Shown here piece by piece: positions 1 to 7,000 of a stretch of DNA of 13,816 nt. The notes under the pieces were generated by a model, which saw only the letters and a program-made list of their open reading frames with translations, did no database searches and was not told where the DNA came from. The DNA comes from Desulfurococcales archaeon (GTDB lineage Archaea; Thermoproteota; Thermoprotei_A; Sulfolobales; Acidilobaceae). A program made the position numbers and the translations under genes. The stretch is from positions 1-13,816 of the forward strand of contig WAOU01000025.1 of the NCBI GenBank assembly GCA_015521095.1, given 5' to 3'. Numbering within the stretch: the first letter of the stretch is position 1; every line of letters starts with the position of its first letter.

Positions 1-738
1 ATCGTATTCTTTGGCTTTCTCCACTAGTTTATCTATTAGTTCTCTCAGCATCTCTCCACGTGGTACATGAGAGATAATCTTTGCTCCACGACCTACCGTG
101 TCTAGGAGATATATGCTAACTCTTTGTAGTCCTAGATCCGCGGAGAAATCTATCATAGAGGGAACTTCCTCTATGTTTTCTGTTGTTACGGTTACTCTTA
201 GACCCGTCGGTAGACCTGTCGCAACGCTATTCTTCATACCATTTACAGCCGCCTTCCACGCCCCTCTTGCTCCTCTAAATTTATCATGCTTTTCTGGATC
301 CAGGCTATCTAGGCTTATCCCGACATAGGTTATGCCTAGTTTCTTCAGGCGCTGAGCGTTTCTATGGTCTATCAATGTACCGTTAGTAGACACGCTTGTC
401 TTCGGCTTACCCATTTCATGGAAATATTCTAGGGTTTTCCAGAACTTTTCTGAGACAAGAGGCTCTCCCCCTGTGAACACTACTAGGGGGATCCCATGCT
501 CTACGATTTGTCGAGCCACGTCTAGAGTCTGTGACAATGAGAGCTCCGGTAATGAAGCATCTGGACCCGCGTTAATATAGCAGTGCTGGCATCTTAGATT
601 GCATTTATACGTGATATTCCAAAATACTACTGGCCTAATAATACTGGTGAACCTGCTGGGCCTCCCTCTATGATAACGGCCCTTTATCCTAGTGGATACC
701 GTGCCTTTCCCCATTACCATAACCGATAAAGGAATCAC
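1..738 (-). CDS. ahbC: AhbC-like radical SAM, 12,18-didecarboxysirohaem deacetylase (C-terminus outside window)
   Basis: The first 246 residues of a radical SAM enzyme are present; the rest lies beyond position 1. By family it removes the two acetate side chains of didecarboxysirohaem to give Fe-coproporphyrin III. The cluster motif CNLRCQHC gives Cys46, Cys50 and Cys53, preceded by RPVVFWNITYK. VVFTGGEP (residues 86-93) is the SAM-binding glycine motif, and ISLDSLDPEKHDKFRG follows. This WNxTxxCNLxCxHCY pattern is typical of the NirJ/AhbC branch. I chose the GTG at 738-736 because GGTGAT lies 6 nt upstream (750-745); ATGs at 720 and 714 are alternatives. It lies 43 nt after the ahbAB stop and is probably cotranscribed. 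Assignment to AhbC rather than another NirJ-like enzyme rests on motif style and on its neighbours. The C-terminal SPASM cysteines cannot be seen. Confidence 0.82.
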   Translation of the reverse strand, partial: MIPLSVMVMGKGTVSTRIKGRYHRGRPSRFTSIIRPVVFWNITYKCNLRCQHCYINAGPDASLPELSLSQTLDVARQIVEHGIPLVVFTGGEPLVSEKFWKTLEYFHEMGKPKTSVSTNGTLIDHRNAQRLKKLGITYVGISLDSLDPEKHDKFRGARGAWKAAVNGMKNSVATGLPTGLRVTVTTENIEEVPSMIDFSADLGLQRVSIYLLDTVGRGAKIISHVPRGEMLRELIDKLVEKAKEYD

Positions 739-781
739 TCCGATATCACCCCTAATACTAGACCATATACGGGGAGCCCTC

Positions 782-1750
782 CTAGCGTAGAGTTCCAGGC
801 TTCAAATCAGCTAGGCTCCTCAACACCATGAAGCTCCGAGGCCTCATCTTTACAACAGCATCATCGATCAATGACTTGATTCTATCCTTGTCCACTGCAT
901 GGACCATGAAATAACACGTATGTGTCCAGGCACCTTCAGGTATAGATCCTCTTAGAACGACATGCGTTGTATATGGTAGGCTGACAGCCATTCTACAGAA
1001 CGCGTCTTCATCTCCGGCAGGCTCCATTACTACCATCGCGTTTTCTTCAAACCCTATTTTCTTCCCGTCCAGTGCGGCTCCAGGATCGCCTAATAATCCT
1101 GCGTCTACAAGTTTCCACGCCAGACTTGCTGTCTCTTCCTGTGATAATCCTAGCTCCTCTGCGATCCTCCTATATGGTTCCCTGGACGCATCTAGTTTTC
1201 TGAACAGTCGTAGTTGGCTTGGATATATACCAAAGGCCTCGGGGCTTGGAGGACTAATGCTTATCAAGCTGTACCCTCCTGAGCGTGATACTCCTTTGTA
1301 TAGGTCGAATTTTACGCTGAGCTTGTAGGTCCGTTTAGAGAATAAGACTATGTGGCCAACGCCAAGAGTAGATGAGACCTCTGAGGCGTGCTTTACGAGA
1401 TCGTCTAAGGTTTTTCTCTTTGTAACTACCCATACATCGTATACTGGGTGATCCCTAAGATATACGTGTGTAGCAAGCTTATCTCTAGCATAAATTTCGG
1501 CTAGCTCCTCCACTTGTCCTTTGGACTCGTAAGCGATCAATGCCGCTTTTAGCCCTATGCCTCTATAGTTCACGTAGAAGCCTATCCTCTTTAATATCCC
1601 AGTTCTATATAGGAAGCCTACTCTGTCGAGGAGCTCGTCTACCCTCATATCTAGTCTCTCGGCTACGATATCGAATGGATAGGCGTCTCTTGGAAAATCG
1701 TATTGTAGCTCCATCAATATTCTCTTATCAAGCTCGTCTAGATACTGCAA
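782..1750 (-). CDS. ahbAB: Sirohaem decarboxylase, AhbA and AhbB fused in one chain
   Basis: A 322-residue protein made of two Lrp/AsnC-like halves. AhbA and AhbB together decarboxylate sirohaem to 12,18-didecarboxysirohaem, the first committed step of the archaeal haem route. The N-terminal half has a winged-helix start (LDELDKRILMELQYDFP, about 5-60) and THVYLRDHPVYDVWVV (94-109), the family's haem-binding region. The C-terminal half restarts with a second winged helix (about 175-225, LRLFRKLDASREPYRRIAEE) and has TTHVVLRGSIPEGAW (261-275) followed by YFMVH, the AhbB counterpart. Separate AhbA and AhbB chains are about 150-170 residues, so the length fits a fusion. The start is TTG at 1750-1748, with GGTGAT at 1764-1759, 8 nt upstream. 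It overlaps the end of ahbD by 23 nt, so translational coupling is likely. NirDL of the haem d1 pathway is the nearest alternative, but both radical SAM neighbours fit the Ahb pathway. Confidence 0.88.
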   Translation of the reverse strand: MQYLDELDKRILMELQYDFPRDAYPFDIVAERLDMRVDELLDRVGFLYRTGILKRIGFYVNYRGIGLKAALIAYESKGQVEELAEIYARDKLATHVYLRDHPVYDVWVVTKRKTLDDLVKHASEVSSTLGVGHIVLFSKRTYKLSVKFDLYKGVSRSGGYSLISISPPSPEAFGIYPSQLRLFRKLDASREPYRRIAEELGLSQEETASLAWKLVDAGLLGDPGAALDGKKIGFEENAMVVMEPAGDEDAFCRMAVSLPYTTHVVLRGSIPEGAWTHTCYFMVHAVDKDRIKSLIDDAVVKMRPRSFMVLRSLADLKPGTLR

Positions 1751-2900
1751 TGTTCTCTATCACCTCGCTGGGAAGAGATCTTGGCTTATACATACATGCG
1801 GGATCCTCAGCGTAGGGATCCCCGGTTACAGCATAAGCTCTCGCCCGACTACCACCACAAATACTTCGGAACTCGCACCTACCACATCTACCGCCGAGTT
1901 TTTCTCTTAATGTACTAAACAGCCTACTACGGCGGTATATCTCGACTATGCTCTGTTCCTTTACGTTTCCAGCCGATAATGGTAGGAACCCGCTAGGATA
2001 GACGTTCCCGTCATAGGATACAAAGACTATTCCTTTCGCGTCCATGGTTCCAACGGTATGGGCCTTAGCTTCACCTGCTGGTTCGCCTAGAAGGCTCCTT
2101 AGCTCGCTTATGAGCTCATGATATAATTCTCCGAGTTCCTCGTCTAGTTTATTCAATAATCCTTTCTTCTCATAGTATCTCCTTGTCAATGCGACTCTTC
2201 GAAAGATTGGTCCTTCAACGGTCCTTACCATTATGCCGTATCTGCTAGCCTCGTATAGGAAATGGCTCACATCCTCCCATTCACGTGGTGTGAGGTCGCT
2301 TTCTCTTCCTCCTCTACCCGTTGGTATATAATAGAATACCTCCCATACCTTGATGCCTTTCTCTAAAAGTAATCTTACCATTCCTGGAAGATCCATGACA
2401 GTCTCTCTCATCACAACCGTGTTAACCTGGACTCGGAGCCCGGCCTCTTTTGCCCAGTCCAAGGCCCTGAGACTTCTATCTAGTGTTCCTGGTATTCCTC
2501 TAATCATATCATGTACTTCTCTACGATAGCTGTCAATGCTAATACTGACACTTGTGATTCCCTTTTCCTTTAGCTTGTTCATTGTCCTTCTCGTTAGGAG
2601 TGGCGTAACGCTTGGGGCTGCCGCCATCCGGAGTCCGAGGTTCTTGCCGTATTCTACTAATGTCCAGAAGTCTTTCCTCATTAATGGGTCTCCGCCTGTG
2701 AACACTAGTATGGGGCTGGGTTTTCCGAATTCTGCGATCTCTTCTAGTAGCTTGACTGCTTCCTCAGTTGATAATTCGCCTGGTAATGGTTCTGTTATTG
2801 CATTTGCTCTACAGTGTTTGCATGCTAGTTGGCATGCTTTGGTGGTTTCCCAGAATATTAGTAGGGGTTTCGACTCGAATGGCCATCTTCCTTTGAACAC
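1728..2900 (-). CDS. ahbD: AhbD-like radical SAM/SPASM haem b synthase
   Basis: A 390-residue radical SAM enzyme expected to oxidatively decarboxylate the two propionates of Fe-coproporphyrin III to vinyl groups, giving haem b. The cluster motif ETTKACQLACKHCRA supplies Cys23, Cys27 and Cys30; VFTGGDP (66-72) is the SAM site. The stretch 289-312 (GIVFVSYDGNVYPSGFLPLS, then AGN) and the C-terminal C339-x2-C342-x5-C348-x20-C369 form a SPASM-type auxiliary [4Fe-4S] site. This matches the two-cluster arrangement known for AhbD. The start is GTG at 2900-2898, with GGTGA at 2912-2908, 7 nt upstream; an ATG in frame at 2885 lacks a comparable site. It is the first gene of the operon, and its 3' end overlaps ahbAB. 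The broader family of uncharacterised SPASM proteins (TIGR04053-like) is very similar, so the haem role depends partly on the neighbours. Confidence 0.82.
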   Translation of the reverse strand: MFKGRWPFESKPLLIFWETTKACQLACKHCRANAITEPLPGELSTEEAVKLLEEIAEFGKPSPILVFTGGDPLMRKDFWTLVEYGKNLGLRMAAAPSVTPLLTRRTMNKLKEKGITSVSISIDSYRREVHDMIRGIPGTLDRSLRALDWAKEAGLRVQVNTVVMRETVMDLPGMVRLLLEKGIKVWEVFYYIPTGRGGRESDLTPREWEDVSHFLYEASRYGIMVRTVEGPIFRRVALTRRYYEKKGLLNKLDEELGELYHELISELRSLLGEPAGEAKAHTVGTMDAKGIVFVSYDGNVYPSGFLPLSAGNVKEQSIVEIYRRSRLFSTLREKLGGRCGRCEFRSICGGSRARAYAVTGDPYAEDPACMYKPRSLPSEVIENIAVSRRA

Positions 2901-2946
2901 GGACTGTTCACCGATTCATAGCCTGAACCGGTTAGTGTTCTCTTCG

Positions 2947-2958
2947 TTAAAAGGAATT
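2947..2958 (-). promoter_or_regulatory. Putative TATA/BRE promoter of the ahb operon
   Basis: On the minus strand AATTCC followed by TTTTAA forms a BRE/TATA-like element about 50 nt upstream of the ahbD GTG. It predicts a transcript start near 2924 and a leader of about 24 nt containing the GGTGA site. It is the best candidate between ahbD and the flippase gene, but archaeal TATA boxes are short and this is a visual call. Confidence 0.35.
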
Positions 2959-2997
2959 AGTTAGTAAGTTATTGTCTCAACCAATGAAGCAAGTAAA

Positions 2998-3017
2998 TGT
3001 ACTTACGTGTAAGTACA
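2998..3017. repeat. 20-bp palindrome upstream of the ahb operon, candidate operator
   Basis: TGTACTTAC and GTAAGTACA form perfect 9-bp arms around a 2-nt centre (GT at 3007-3008). An overlapping weaker inverted repeat, AAGTA at 2991-2995 with TACTT at 3000-3004, creates three alternating half-sites. It lies about 75 nt upstream of the predicted ahb transcript start and 60 bp beyond the end of the flippase gene. The symmetry suggests a binding site for a dimeric regulator. No T-tract follows on either strand, so it does not look like a bacterial-style terminator. Confidence 0.5.
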
Positions 3018-3078
3018 CTAATTATATTATTCCTATTTCTGTATTGGCAAACATAATCTAGTGTTATCTCATCTTTTC

Positions 3079-4554
3079 TCATATGACAAGACTTATTGTT
3101 TTTCTAATCTCTCGGTCCAGAACAACTATGATCGCTAGATATAATGTGTAGTATATGATCGCGGGCTTGAGAAGTATGCTGACCTCCTCCCAGAAATATG
3201 GGCTTGGAGCCGATCCTGGCCCTATAAACTGGACGAGAACTATGGCTACTACCGCATATAAGAGTAAGTATCCTAGCACATTGCTCGATAGTAGCCTTAG
3301 AGGTAATCTTTTCCTGAATTCCTCAACAGTCATATATGATACTAGGTGTCCGATCCACGTTACAAGTGATCCCAGTATCCATAGTTCTATGAATGAATAA
3401 TCTGTATCTAGCAATAATCCCTTCGTGTATGCATATGCAAGGACTACAACGTATATTATGTACATTATTGTAAGCCAGAATCTTATCCTAAAATATCTCT
3501 GAATATAATATGCTTCCTTAACGTCTCTCGTTTTTATCTCCCCTAACAGGATATTCATGACTCCATTAGTCAATAAGCGAACGATGGATTCTACGCTGAC
3601 AAGCACTATTAATGGCGATATCCATATATAACTAGGGTTCAATACGTATATCGTATGATCATTGTAGTAGGCGATGAAGACTAATGGCCCGGCTACAATC
3701 GCTAGCTCCATTCTCAGCAGGAATAATAGGTTTTTAGCCCTATTTCCTTTTAGACCAGCATATTGGAGGTATCTTAATGATATGTTAACTGACTCAGACA
3801 ATATACTCATGATCAGTCTCAATACGAAGAACGCCGAGACTATTAAACTACCTAAAAACTTAATTACAATTACAGCATCCAAGCTTCCGAAAATCATCAT
3901 TAGGCCTCTATAAATGCCTGCCTTTATTCGTTCCAGATTAAGTAATTCTCTTATACTAACAGATGTTACCTCTTCTAACTTGAACTCTATCCTTTTTTTA
4001 GTCCAAAGATATGTGAGGACAACGCCTACTGCGTAGCCGGTTATTAGAGCGGTTAAGGATCCTATTAGTCCTTTAGCTAATAAATATACGAGCAATATTA
4101 CTAGGCTTACATATGTCAGCCTAGTTAGAAGTCTTTGGATTGATACCATCACTGGTCGGGTCGCGTCAAGAATGTTGAGGGAGATAATCCACATCGTATA
4201 TGTAAGGATTGCTGTGGCTGACATGAGGCTTACTATAATGTCTCCACTGATGTCATAGACGTAGATCCCTGAGACAACGGATAGTGTAGTCCCTACGAGG
4301 AGTCCTATTTTTAGGGAGGCAAGGAGGGATCCCTTGAACAGTCTCGCTACATCCCTGAATATCCACAAATCAATAATCTGGATTACTCCCATAGCCATGA
4401 GTGCAAGTCTCTTATTAACAATCTGGTAGATTGCATACTCGTCTACAGTGAGCTTCCTTACTATAACTATACCGGAGACTATTGTTAGTATGGCTCCTAG
4501 GAGGAAGAAGAACGTTCTCAGGAGTACTATGCGGCTTTGCTCATATGACGACAC
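3079..4554 (-). CDS. Multi-pass polysaccharide/lipid-linked oligosaccharide flippase (Wzx/PST-like)
   Basis: A 491-residue very hydrophobic protein with about 12-14 predicted membrane segments, for example residues 11-32, 80-100, 105-127, 145-162, 282-302, 312-332, 357-378, 427-450 and 463-482. The start resembles polysaccharide exporters: a first helix (LLRTFFFLLGAILTIVSGIV) followed by VRKLTVDEYAIYQIV, like the RxLxxxEYGxY motif of Wzx/PST flippases in the MATE/MOP superfamily. It would turn a lipid-linked glycan across the membrane for N-glycosylation or an exopolysaccharide. No glycosyltransferase lies nearby, so the substrate is unknown. The start is GTG at 4554-4552, with AGGTG eight to nine nt upstream. 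It may have its own promoter or be read through from the nnr gene 157 nt upstream. Confidence 0.68.
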   Translation of the reverse strand: MSSYEQSRIVLLRTFFFLLGAILTIVSGIVIVRKLTVDEYAIYQIVNKRLALMAMGVIQIIDLWIFRDVARLFKGSLLASLKIGLLVGTTLSVVSGIYVYDISGDIIVSLMSATAILTYTMWIISLNILDATRPVMVSIQRLLTRLTYVSLVILLVYLLAKGLIGSLTALITGYAVGVVLTYLWTKKRIEFKLEEVTSVSIRELLNLERIKAGIYRGLMMIFGSLDAVIVIKFLGSLIVSAFFVLRLIMSILSESVNISLRYLQYAGLKGNRAKNLLFLLRMELAIVAGPLVFIAYYNDHTIYVLNPSYIWISPLIVLVSVESIVRLLTNGVMNILLGEIKTRDVKEAYYIQRYFRIRFWLTIMYIIYVVVLAYAYTKGLLLDTDYSFIELWILGSLVTWIGHLVSYMTVEEFRKRLPLRLLSSNVLGYLLLYAVVAIVLVQFIGPGSAPSPYFWEEVSILLKPAIIYYTLYLAIIVVLDREIRKTISLVI

Positions 4555-4667
4555 AGTTGTTACACCTGGAGCCGTATCACTACTCGTTGTTCTGTGGGCT
4601 TCGGTTCCCTATGTCCTTGGTATAGACTGTTTACGGGTTCCACGTTCACTTTTCAGAGCATTGTTCC

Positions 4668-4679
4668 TATAAATTATAG
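4668..4679 (-). promoter_or_regulatory. Putative TATA box for the flippase gene
   Basis: The minus strand reads ATAATTTATAGG here, within the 157-nt gap between the nnr stop and the flippase start. A transcript start near 4645 would leave a leader of about 90 nt, longer than for other genes in this window. That is a reason for caution. Confidence 0.25.
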
Positions 4680-4711
4680 ACGTTGGCTGTTGAAATCATT
4701 GTTGATTTTTC

Positions 4712-6346
4712 TTATGAAGAGTATTTTTCTGCCTCGACGAAGACCTCGTGGATCGTATCGAGTACATCGTATGCTGTCATCGACTCTTTCCTCATACTAT
4801 ATGCTATTTCGCCGGCTCTTCCAATTAGATAAGCAGCTGTTATTGCAGAGTCTACGGGTGCTGGATCCTTCTTTAAGGCTGTTCTTCTGGCGAGTATAGC
4901 GGCGATTGATCCTGCTAGTAGATCTCCTGTGCCTCCCACAGCTAATGCGGAGACTCCTGCCTTGTTCGCTCTACAATATCCTTGTGGGTCACACGCTATG
5001 TCTACTGGGCCTTTTACTATGACTGTGGCATTATACTTCTCAGCTATTTTCTGGGCTGCGACTCTGACATCGATTACCTTTTCTCCTAGCAGGAGCTCTG
5101 CCTCTCCCCGATGAGGGGTTAGTACTGCTTCTCTCCAGAGTTTTAGTCCTCTTTTTGCTACTACTTTGACTGCATCGGCATCGATTACTACAGGTTTTCC
5201 ATGCATTCTCTCGAGAAAAGACTCGACTGCTATTATGGTGTCTTCGTCGAGGCCTAGACCGGGCCCTATCACCGCTGCATGCGCTTTCTCCATATATCCT
5301 AGGATCTCCTCGATGTCATGGTATCCCAGGTTCTCGTCCTTGAACGGTCTAGGTACAACTGTACTACATTCTGAGGCAGCGATGTAAGCTACCCTGCTTG
5401 GGGATGATAGAAATACTAGGTCTGCTCCCGTTCTGGCTGCTGAGTAAGCTGAGAGGGCTGGTGCGCCTACGAAGTATTTACTTCCTGCTACTATCAGTAC
5501 TCTTCCTCCCATTCCTTTATGCGCGTTCCTCGGCCTCCTAGGGATTCTAACGAGTACGTCTCCTGGCCCAGCATAGTATTCGGCTTCCTCCATTAATCCT
5601 ATCTCTGAGACGTAGACCTCACCTGTATAGAGCGATGCGTTCTCGGTGAAGAATCCTTGCTTCTCATGTCCCATAGTGATCGTCGCATCGCTCCTAGCAC
5701 TATTAGAGGCCGCATACCCTGTGTCAGGGTCTAGTCCGGTTGGCGTGTCTATTGACACTCTTAATCCTGGTGCCTCGTTATATACCTCAGTCATAAGGGA
5801 TATCGGTGGCCTAAGCTCTCCTTTGACGCCTATTCCAAGTAATGCATCTATTACTGCGTCGGCCTCGGATACTTCAAGCCAGCCCTTATTATATGGACGT
5901 ATTATTTTGACTCTCTCCATGGACTTGAGAACTTCAAGGTTTAATCTAGTATCAGAATGTGCTATTTGCTCTGGCTCATGCGATAGGTGAACAACTACAT
6001 TCGCTCCTCGTAAAGATAAATGACGTGCGGCTACTAGTCCATCGCCACCGTTTCCTCCTTTGCCTGCAAATATGTGGATCGTCCTCCCTTTCAAGTGGCC
6101 AAGCCGGCACTCTAGGAAGTCTGCAATGCTTCTCCCAGCGTTTTCCATGAGGAGGGTTAGTGGTAAGCCTAGGGCTACGCCGTTTATTTCGGATGCTCTT
6201 ATATGTTCTGTTGTAACTGCTTTTCTAGGATCTGCTGGTCTGAGCCCTGGACACGGCGTGGTTTCCATTGTATTTGCACCCTGGTCATATATTGGGTGCT
6301 CCCGGGAATATACGTTGAATGGATTCGCTCCTCCGACTGATGACAT
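4712..6346 (-). CDS. nnrDE: Bifunctional NAD(P)HX epimerase / ADP-dependent NAD(P)HX dehydratase
   Basis: A 544-residue two-domain repair enzyme. The N-terminal YjeF_N domain (about 43-265) epimerises hydrated NAD(P)H, and the C-terminal ribokinase-like domain (about 270-540) dehydrates the S-form using a nucleoside phosphate. Motifs for the epimerase are LLMENAG (65-71), AGKGGNGGDG (94-103), VIDALLGIG (165-173) and SIDTPTGLDPDTG (198-210). For the dehydratase they are HKGMGGRVLIVAGS (276-289), GPGLG (361-365), VIDADA (387-392), LTPHRGEAELL (409-419) and VGGTGDLLAGS (470-480). The ATG at 6346 gives an N-terminal extension of about 40 residues and has no clear Shine-Dalgarno. The ATG at 6268 (Met27) has GGGTG about 8 nt upstream and may be the true start. 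It is divergent from a nicotinamidase-like gene, suggesting a shared nicotinamide-nucleotide role. Confidence 0.93.
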   Translation of the reverse strand: MSSVGGANPFNVYSREHPIYDQGANTMETTPCPGLRPADPRKAVTTEHIRASEINGVALGLPLTLLMENAGRSIADFLECRLGHLKGRTIHIFAGKGGNGGDGLVAARHLSLRGANVVVHLSHEPEQIAHSDTRLNLEVLKSMERVKIIRPYNKGWLEVSEADAVIDALLGIGVKGELRPPISLMTEVYNEAPGLRVSIDTPTGLDPDTGYAASNSARSDATITMGHEKQGFFTENASLYTGEVYVSEIGLMEEAEYYAGPGDVLVRIPRRPRNAHKGMGGRVLIVAGSKYFVGAPALSAYSAARTGADLVFLSSPSRVAYIAASECSTVVPRPFKDENLGYHDIEEILGYMEKAHAAVIGPGLGLDEDTIIAVESFLERMHGKPVVIDADAVKVVAKRGLKLWREAVLTPHRGEAELLLGEKVIDVRVAAQKIAEKYNATVIVKGPVDIACDPQGYCRANKAGVSALAVGGTGDLLAGSIAAILARRTALKKDPAPVDSAITAAYLIGRAGEIAYSMRKESMTAYDVLDTIHEVFVEAEKYSS

Positions 6347-6400
6347 TGGTCTAAGAACTTAATGGCGTCTCCATTACAATAATATATCGGGTGGCGACTC
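6347..6400. promoter_or_regulatory. Compact divergent promoter region, nnrDE / nicotinamidase
   Basis: These 54 bp separate the first nnrDE ATG from the GTG of the hydrolase. On the minus strand CGATATATTATT (about 6377-6388) is a TATA-like box predicting initiation near 6358. On the plus strand CTTAATG (6358-6364) is a weaker box predicting a start near 6386. The plus-strand GGGTGG (6389-6394) is the Shine-Dalgarno, 6 nt before the GTG. The two polymerases could hardly bind at once if both boxes are used. Confidence 0.4.
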
Positions 6401-7000
6401 GTGAAGTCTGTTCAGGTTCCTGAATACAGCGTTGTTGATTCTGTAAGGCTCCCTGCGGACAAGACGGCTGTCATAGTAGTGGATATGCAGAATGATTTCG
6501 TGAAACCCCAGGGCAAATTATATGTTCCCACCGCGGAAGAGACTGTTGAGCCGATCAGAAGACTCCTAGAAAAGGCCCGGGAGAAACGAGTAAGAATATT
6601 CTATACTATGGACACCCACTATGACGATGACCCAGAATACAGTATATGGGGAGAACACGTAAAGAAGGGAACCTGGGGCTGGGAGATAATAGATGAGTTG
6701 AAGCCCCGTGAAGAAGACATTGTAGTGGAGAAAACAAGATATGATGGATTCTATGGAACGCCACTAGACGACTTGCTAAGAGTCTATAAGATCGAGTATG
6801 TCGTAATCGTAGGGACAGTAGCTAACATATGTGTACTCCACACGGCTGCGAGCGCTGCTCTTAGATGGTACAAAGTAATAGTGCCTATGGATGGTATAAG
6901 TGCTCTTAACGAGTTCGACTATCATGCCTCTCTTCGACAAATAGACTTCCTCTACAAGGGTATAATCGTTAAGTCAGTGGACGGTATCATCTTCGAGTAA
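6401..7000 (+). CDS. Isochorismatase-family cysteine hydrolase, probable nicotinamidase
   Basis: A 199-residue soluble enzyme of the cysteine hydrolase superfamily, most likely converting nicotinamide to nicotinic acid for NAD salvage. The full triad is visible: Asp28 in VIVVDMQNDF, Lys111 in VVEKTRYDGF and Cys144 in ANICVLHTA, with the V140-A141 position of the family's cis-peptide. Metal ligands of nicotinamidases also appear conserved: Asp71 and His73 in MDTHYDDD and His86 in GEHVKKGTWG. The GTG start is supported by GGGTGG 6 nt upstream. Length is typical (PncA about 180-210). Adjacency to NAD(P)HX repair supports the nicotinamidase reading; other amidohydrolases of the family, such as carbamoylsarcosine amidase-like ones, remain possible. 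Confidence 0.8.
   Translation: MKSVQVPEYSVVDSVRLPADKTAVIVVDMQNDFVKPQGKLYVPTAEETVEPIRRLLEKAREKRVRIFYTMDTHYDDDPEYSIWGEHVKKGTWGWEIIDELKPREEDIVVEKTRYDGFYGTPLDDLLRVYKIEYVVIVGTVANICVLHTAASAALRWYKVIVPMDGISALNEFDYHASLRQIDFLYKGIIVKSVDGIIFE

Noticed and set aside
98..328. 76-residue plus-strand open frame at the left edge
   Set aside because: It is antisense to the ahbC coding frame, which shows clear radical SAM motifs. The plus-strand peptide has no family features.
4494..4503. Third copy of CTCCTAGGAG
   Set aside because: It lies inside the flippase coding region, and a 10-bp palindrome is expected several times by chance in a window this long. It is kept only as a caution for the paired repeats at 8042-8118.
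4692..4709. AAATCA-TTGT-TGATTT hairpin with a T-run after nnrDE
   Set aside because: The T-run follows the hairpin only on the plus strand, where no gene ends. On the minus strand, where nnrDE ends, it is followed by CAACAGCC, so it is not a convincing terminator.
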